A stretch of 32,560 nucleotides of DNA from Tritrichomonas foetus (Eukaryota > Parabasalia > Tritrichomonadida > Tritrichomonadidae), in NCBI GenBank assembly GCA_001839685.1, contig MLAK01000712.1:26363-58922 (forward strand), read 5' to 3'. The position numbers and the translations under genes were made by a program. Shown piece after piece: positions 27,661 through 32,560 of this stretch. The notes under the pieces were generated by a model. It was not told the DNA's origin. It did no database searches and saw only the letters and a program-made list of their open reading frames with translations. How positions within the stretch are numbered: the stretch's first letter is position 1; each line of letters starts with the position of its first letter.

Positions 27661-29982
27661 TTATACTTGACATGATCCGCCTGCACATCCATCCATGCTG
27701 TCATCATTCGCATTATGAAGATCATCATGTGAATATGCTTTAATTCCAGTTTTCGACATAACTGCCCTTACATCATTATCAGTTCCTTTATTCGAATTCA
27801 AATAATACAAGGACTTGAGTCCATATGAATAAGCTGTTGTTATTTCCTTAATTACATCTCCCAAAGATACCTCTTTTTCATTTAAGTAGAAAGAATTAGT
27901 TGATATTCCTTGATCAATAAACTTTTGAATTATTCCTATCATTTTGAAATATTCTGTAGTATTAATATCCTTTTGAAAAGTATAAAAATCTTTATAAAGT
28001 TCATATTCTGGAGGAATTTGTTTAAATGTTCCATATTTCGACATTTTAGTCGTAACTGGCGATTTTGGAGGATCAATTCCAGGAGTAGAATTTGAAATAC
28101 TGCTACTTGAAGCAGTTGGTGGAATTGCAGATAAACAAGTATTTCTTAAGCCATATTGTTTTATATTTTTCCTTAAATTTTCCCAATCACATTCAAGTGG
28201 AAACACACCAAAAGAATCAATACTTTTCTTATATGAATTTGAATCAATTGGTAAATAACCAGATGAATATTTTGATCGATCAAAACACTCACATTTTCCT
28301 TTTTCTTTAGCAATAAGACAACTAGCCTTAAGTAGATAAAATTGAAAATGTTCAAACAATCTATGCACAAAATGTAAGCATTCTTGTGAATTATAAACTA
28401 AATGATTTCGTGCAAGAAGATGAAAGAGGTCAGAAACACCAATTCCTAATGGTCGATATTTTTCTGCGCTTTCTTTAATTTGTGGAAAATCATATTCTTG
28501 GTAATCAATCATTTCATCCAAGAATCTCACACATATTTCGCAAATTTCTTCAAGTTCTTTAAAGTTTTGAAGACGACCAACATTAATACATGATAGAATG
28601 CAAACAGAAATAAGTCCTTTTCCATCCAATACAGTTGCTGGAACAGTAGGTAAAGCAATTTCTTGACAAAGGTTTGAACAAAAAATAGATTCTTTAAAAA
28701 CGCCATAATGGTTCATATTATCCATGAAATAAACATAAATTCGACCAGTTTCGAATCTTTCTGTTGCAATTTTCTTCAAAAGATCTAAAGCTAATATTTT
28801 CTTTTTTCGAATTCCTTCCATATTTTCATAATTTGTGTAAATATTAATAAATTCTTCATGAGTATGACGATAGTCATTTGTTAAAAGTGGAACATCTTCA
28901 GATGAAAACAGTGTAATCATTTCATTTTTTAGAGCCTTTGAAAGGAAAAATTTATTCAATCCAATTGAATAATCCAAACTTCGAACTCGGTTTTCTGCCA
29001 CTCCTTTATTATTTTTCAATTCAAGAAGAGTTTGGACTTCCCAATGCCAAAAAGGGAAGGAAATAGTACCTCCTCCACCTCGAACTCCATCTTTAACAAA
29101 TCCTTTTGTTGTTGCTTCAAACATTTTCAACAAAGGAACGATTCCTGGATGTATAACTGTTCCGTTTGAAATGCTTGCACCATTTCCACGAATTCTTCCT
29201 ACATTAAGACCTATCCCATATCTCTTTGAAGTTGCCAAGCCAATGATATAATTTGACGAAAGAATAGAATTCATATTATCACCACAATCCAGAACACAAC
29301 AAGAACTGAATTGTCTCATATTTGTACGAACACCTGAATAAATCGGAGTTGGTAAAGAAATGACAAAAGTGGAAAGTTTATCATACATTTGCTTTATCAA
29401 GTTAAATCTGAGATGATTTGGCTCTTTGTCTTTATCTTTGAACATATACATACAAACTAAAATATTTGCTTCTTGTGGAAGTTCAAAAATATCTTTAGTT
29501 TTTCTGTTTTGAACTAAATATTTATCATTAAATTGACGAACCCCAGAATATGTTAAAATATAATCACGTTCATATTTTACAATCTCATTTTCAATTAAAT
29601 TTACTTCATTTTCAGTAAATTTTTCGAGGATAATTGGATCATATATATGAAGGGCTTCGGCTCGATATTTGATTCGCTGGTATAAACTTTCCGTTGGCAG
29701 AGATGAATTCCAAACATCTTTTCGAAGTTTGTTTATCATTAAATTGCCGGCAACATATTGATAATTCGAATTATCTTCGCTTATGAAATCTGATGTGATT
29801 TTAATCAAGATTTTTTGAATTTGTTTTGTAGAAATTCCGTTGAAAATTTGTTTTGCGGCTTGATCGATGATCTTCGATTGTGATATTCCAGTCAAATTTG
29901 CCGATGCGGCTTCGATAGTTTGTTCAATCTTCTTGATGTCAAATTCCTGTTTTGCGTTTGTTCTTCGTTTTACTACGAACAT
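27661..29982 (-). CDS. nrdA: Ribonucleoside-diphosphate reductase, large (alpha) subunit, bacterial class Ia type
   Basis: 773 residues. Reduces ribonucleoside diphosphates to deoxy forms with a small radical-carrying beta subunit (not in this window). An ATP-cone occupies about 1-90, so dATP feedback is expected. Catalytic residues are all present: C228 in RQFSSC and C461 in SVCILS (the redox pair), N437/C439/E441 in SNLCQEIALPT (radical site), Y726-Y727 in SLYYLN (radical relay), and the C-terminal pair C766/C771 in GCAGGSCQV for thioredoxin exchange. The C-x4-C tail, the length and phrases such as YLVQNR and SLPTPIYSGVRTNMRQFSSC match proteobacterial NrdA (about 760 residues) rather than eukaryotic RNR1, whose tail is longer with a CxxC. 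Transfer from bacteria is the natural reading. No frameshift or stop. The stop codon lies in TAAAT. Divergent from the SAPS gene, 229 bases apart. Confidence 0.95.
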   Translation of the reverse strand: MFVVKRRTNAKQEFDIKKIEQTIEAASANLTGISQSKIIDQAAKQIFNGISTKQIQKILIKITSDFISEDNSNYQYVAGNLMINKLRKDVWNSSLPTESLYQRIKYRAEALHIYDPIILEKFTENEVNLIENEIVKYERDYILTYSGVRQFNDKYLVQNRKTKDIFELPQEANILVCMYMFKDKDKEPNHLRFNLIKQMYDKLSTFVISLPTPIYSGVRTNMRQFSSCCVLDCGDNMNSILSSNYIIGLATSKRYGIGLNVGRIRGNGASISNGTVIHPGIVPLLKMFEATTKGFVKDGVRGGGGTISFPFWHWEVQTLLELKNNKGVAENRVRSLDYSIGLNKFFLSKALKNEMITLFSSEDVPLLTNDYRHTHEEFINIYTNYENMEGIRKKKILALDLLKKIATERFETGRIYVYFMDNMNHYGVFKESIFCSNLCQEIALPTVPATVLDGKGLISVCILSCINVGRLQNFKELEEICEICVRFLDEMIDYQEYDFPQIKESAEKYRPLGIGVSDLFHLLARNHLVYNSQECLHFVHRLFEHFQFYLLKASCLIAKEKGKCECFDRSKYSSGYLPIDSNSYKKSIDSFGVFPLECDWENLRKNIKQYGLRNTCLSAIPPTASSSSISNSTPGIDPPKSPVTTKMSKYGTFKQIPPEYELYKDFYTFQKDINTTEYFKMIGIIQKFIDQGISTNSFYLNEKEVSLGDVIKEITTAYSYGLKSLYYLNSNKGTDNDVRAVMSKTGIKAYSHDDLHNANDDSMDGCAGGSCQV

Positions 29983-30211
29983 AAATCTCTTATTTAATCG
30001 AGAAATTTGAAATAATGTTTAGAAAGATGAACTTCACTTCCGGCATTTTTGAAATGAATATATAATTTACTGACATTGTAATTTTTTCATAATAAATGAA
30101 TGTCAAACAAAAAGTTAATGTGAAAATATCATGATGACTATTTATCAATTCAATTTTGATTTTTGGCAAAAAAAAAAAAACATTCTTAATTGGTGCTATT
30201 TTAGGGCTGCA

Positions 30212-32188
30212 ATGTTTGCTATTAGAAAATCTTTTTCTAATAAACTAACACGATCAATTTCCCAACTATCTGTTGAAGAGATTTTATTGCATCATAATTT
30301 AGCCCAGACAATTCGAAATTGTGCACCAGAATTATTTTCTGTGTTCTTCCCAAAAGATTACCCATCACCATCTAATTTTAATTTATTAATAGAATATGCA
30401 TTATTTGGGAAAACACCAAATGATGAAAAATATCAAAATTGCACACACTATCAAATAAATGTAAATGCTGGAAATTTCTTATCGTCTTCTAATGAAGAAA
30501 TTCAAAAGTATATTGTTGAAGATCCTAATCAAACAGTTCTCAAAAGTCTCCAAATGTTCATGACCATGCCTGAATTATGGAGTAATTCTGTCCTTACTGG
30601 TAATTTTCAACGCATTATTGAAAGTTTATTTTATGCTAATATTAATTATTTATCAGACGAGTTTGTTATGGAGCTCACTGTTTTTTCACTTGAACATGTG
30701 AAAATTTGTGCATTCAATGAATTATTATATTCAATTTTAAATAATTATTTACCTGAAAAAAACAAAAAGAGTCCATATATTAGTATAGTTCTTCAATATG
30801 CAGTATTTTATACTTACAATTTAGTATATCAGATAAAAGATGAAGATATTTTTTATCTTTCAATGACTCGAAAAAATGATATCTTAAAAGAACATGATAT
30901 GAATTATATGAGAAATACACAACCTTTAAATTATTATTTAAAACCGATTCCACTTCCAGATTATTTAGCATTAAACAATCAAAAAATATTTACTGGTGAT
31001 TTGGCAGACCAAGCTTTTGCTAACGGATTTCAAAAATTCCCAAAAAAATATAAACACCAGAAAACCCGCCAAATCACCAATTCACCAAATTCTAATTCAT
31101 CTGAAAATTCTGATAAAATGCCAGTTTTTGATTTAGAAACATCTAAAATGTCGGCATATTTAATTTTATCAAATGTTCGACGAGCAATATTAAATGATAA
31201 TCGTTTAGTCGATATGATGAACGATACTTATTTGATTGATCTTATTCTTTATTGTGGAGTTTTTAGTGATTTTGAATCACCAATTTCATTTGAAGCTTTT
31301 CGGATACTTTATATTCTTTTTTATGGATATTCAAACTATTTAACACCAATTCCCCTCTCTTCTGAAATTCAAGAATTTATTGATTTTTCTGCAGATTTCT
31401 TCATTTTTGATAGTACTTGTTTAACATCACAAATGGTGAATGCATTTCCACTTTTCTGGAAACATAGATACCAAACATCCTATAAAGATGAATTAATTGT
31501 ACCAGAAGATAAGCTCTATCGTATGACTGGACCTTTCACTATACCAGCTGAGCGAAATCCTCTTCTGATTCTTCTTCCTGTTTTCTTCTCTGAACCACCA
31601 CTGAGTTCACAATTAAATGCATATTATCTCGAAATTTTCGAGAGATTAAACAAAGAAAGAATTAATATTATGGGTGAAGAGAATGAAAATGAACATAATT
31701 TAAGTGATGAACAAATGAAAACTGTTTTTGAGATTGATTGTACAGTTTATGAATTTTTAATGAAAAAATTTGATTATTTTGGCGAAGAAATGACTTTTTA
31801 TGAAGCTGCTGCTCAATGTTGTCCAAAATATTCTACTGAAACAAAATTTGTTGATGATGAGAATCACCGAAAAGCTACAAATGGTGGACCAACCTATTTA
31901 GTGAATTATTTTCAAAATAAATTTTCATTTTTTGATTTCGAATTGGAGATTTCTCAAATGGGGTCAGAAATTCAAGAAATTACCAATAAAAACTGTGAAA
32001 TTATTAATTCTTATTTCGAATATTTGGAACCTAAAAAGAAAATCATTTCAATTATAGATAATAAATTTACTCATAGTGGTAATTCAGTCACAACTTTAGA
32101 GAGAAGAAACATGAAGAATAACTATAATCAATTTTCGATGCCTCCGAATGTTATAGTTGATGAATTGACTTTGAATGATGAACAGTAA
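30212..32188 (+). CDS. SAPS-domain protein (SIT4/PP6 phosphatase-associated regulatory subunit)
   Basis: 658 residues from ATG 30212 (MFAIRKSFSNKL...), chosen because SAPS proteins begin MFW and then a short basic stretch; ATGs at 30131 and 30134 would add 27 and 26 residues but read through an A12 run. SAPS proteins are helical-repeat regulators of PP6/Sit4-type protein phosphatases. Evidence: LSVEEILLHHNLAQTIRNCA (20-39) follows the pattern VTLEELLDExDLxQECKxxN, and then come helical blocks including DPNQTVLKSLQMFMTMPELW and LTGNFQRIIESLFYANINYL in the place where SAPS proteins have a NxPLxxLLxxFFSKVLxxLI segment. A Ser/Asn-rich insert lies near 290-310. The C-terminal third is polar and family-specific. 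The match is by pattern, not strong identity. The stop codon lies in TAAAA. Confidence 0.6.
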   Translation: MFAIRKSFSNKLTRSISQLSVEEILLHHNLAQTIRNCAPELFSVFFPKDYPSPSNFNLLIEYALFGKTPNDEKYQNCTHYQINVNAGNFLSSSNEEIQKYIVEDPNQTVLKSLQMFMTMPELWSNSVLTGNFQRIIESLFYANINYLSDEFVMELTVFSLEHVKICAFNELLYSILNNYLPEKNKKSPYISIVLQYAVFYTYNLVYQIKDEDIFYLSMTRKNDILKEHDMNYMRNTQPLNYYLKPIPLPDYLALNNQKIFTGDLADQAFANGFQKFPKKYKHQKTRQITNSPNSNSSENSDKMPVFDLETSKMSAYLILSNVRRAILNDNRLVDMMNDTYLIDLILYCGVFSDFESPISFEAFRILYILFYGYSNYLTPIPLSSEIQEFIDFSADFFIFDSTCLTSQMVNAFPLFWKHRYQTSYKDELIVPEDKLYRMTGPFTIPAERNPLLILLPVFFSEPPLSSQLNAYYLEIFERLNKERINIMGEENENEHNLSDEQMKTVFEIDCTVYEFLMKKFDYFGEEMTFYEAAAQCCPKYSTETKFVDDENHRKATNGGPTYLVNYFQNKFSFFDFELEISQMGSEIQEITNKNCEIINSYFEYLEPKKKIISIIDNKFTHSGNSVTTLERRNMKNNYNQFSMPPNVIVDELTLNDEQ

Positions 32189-32341
32189 AAAATTCTCAAG
32201 AAAAATTTACATTTTTCTCTAAAATCTAAAATTGATATTATAACATTAGAATGATGATTTCCTTATTTTAATTATTTTACATAATTTCAGGAAATAAATT
32301 TTTGATGTTTTTGGTAAAATTCGTGAGTTAATTCCTTAGCC

Positions 32342-32560
32342 ATATATTTGTTCATTAGTTATATATTTGTTCATTAGTTATATATTTGTTCATTAGTTAT
32401 ATATTTGTTCATTAGTTATATATTTGTTCATTAGTTATATATTTGTTCATTAGTTATATATTTGTTCATTAGTTATATATTTGTTCATTAGTTATATATT
32501 TGTTCATTAGTTATATATTTGTTCATTAGTTATATATTTGTTCATTAGTTATATATTTGT
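32342..32560 (+). repeat. 19-bp tandem repeat at the window end
   Basis: Unit ATATATTTGTTCATTAGTT, perfectly repeated 11.5 times and cut by the window end. The period is not a multiple of three and every frame gives stops, so it is non-coding. An array of identical units ending abruptly is what an assembly broken in a satellite or minisatellite looks like. Confidence 0.95.

Overview
The window looks like a contig from an AT-rich, intron-poor, flagellated protist. A parabasalid (trichomonad) such as Tritrichomonas is my best inference. The grounds are: long uninterrupted eukaryotic genes on both strands; short gaps, several of them between divergent starts; stop codons that often sit inside a TAAA tetranucleotide, the reported trichomonad poly(A) signal; and eukaryote-only genes (ATG9, RPN12, SPAG17, MLH1, eIF4A3-like) beside a ribonucleotide reductase of bacterial type. 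No database search was run; all family calls come from motifs and remembered family features.

Layout, left to right. 1-507: non-coding lead-in with two ambiguous bases. 508-2463 (+): long-chain acyl-CoA synthetase. 2598-3617 (-): DHHC-family membrane protein whose zinc-binding cysteines and histidines are gone. 4253-7954 (+): SPAG17/PF6-like axonemal protein. About 8273-8587 (-): relic of an aldo/keto reductase. 8662-11217 (-): MLH1, ending FERT instead of FERC, head to head with 11410-12615 (+), a CEP78-like leucine-rich-repeat protein. 12867-14714 (-): ATG9. 15129-16304 (-): eIF4A3-like DEAD-box helicase, head to head with 16442-16828 (+), a small protein with a textbook LC8-binding motif. 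17192-17992 (-): proteasome subunit RPN12, head to head with 18262-22701 (+), a very large helical-repeat protein with a separase/CHAT-like C-terminus that seems to lack the catalytic His and Cys. 23039-24751 (+): compact SEC23/SEC24-like protein preceded by a three-copy 19-bp promoter repeat. 25072-27057 (-): FAM184-like coiled-coil protein. 27226-27429: array of 6-bp units with a 42-bp higher-order period. 27661-29982 (-): class Ia NrdA, head to head with 30212-32188 (+), a SAPS-domain phosphatase regulator. 32342-32560: 19-bp tandem repeat running off the end.

There is no operon logic; these are independent housekeeping and cytoskeletal genes. Recurring themes are the flagellum/centriole (SPAG17, CEP78-like, FAM184-like, perhaps the LC8-motif protein), genome maintenance and dNTP supply (MLH1, NrdA, perhaps the separase-like protein), and membrane or protein turnover (ATG9, SEC24-like, RPN12, DHHC-like). 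The observations most worth a second look are the bacterial-type NrdA, the zinc-less DHHC protein, the apparently dead separase/CHAT domain, and the MLH1 tail change.
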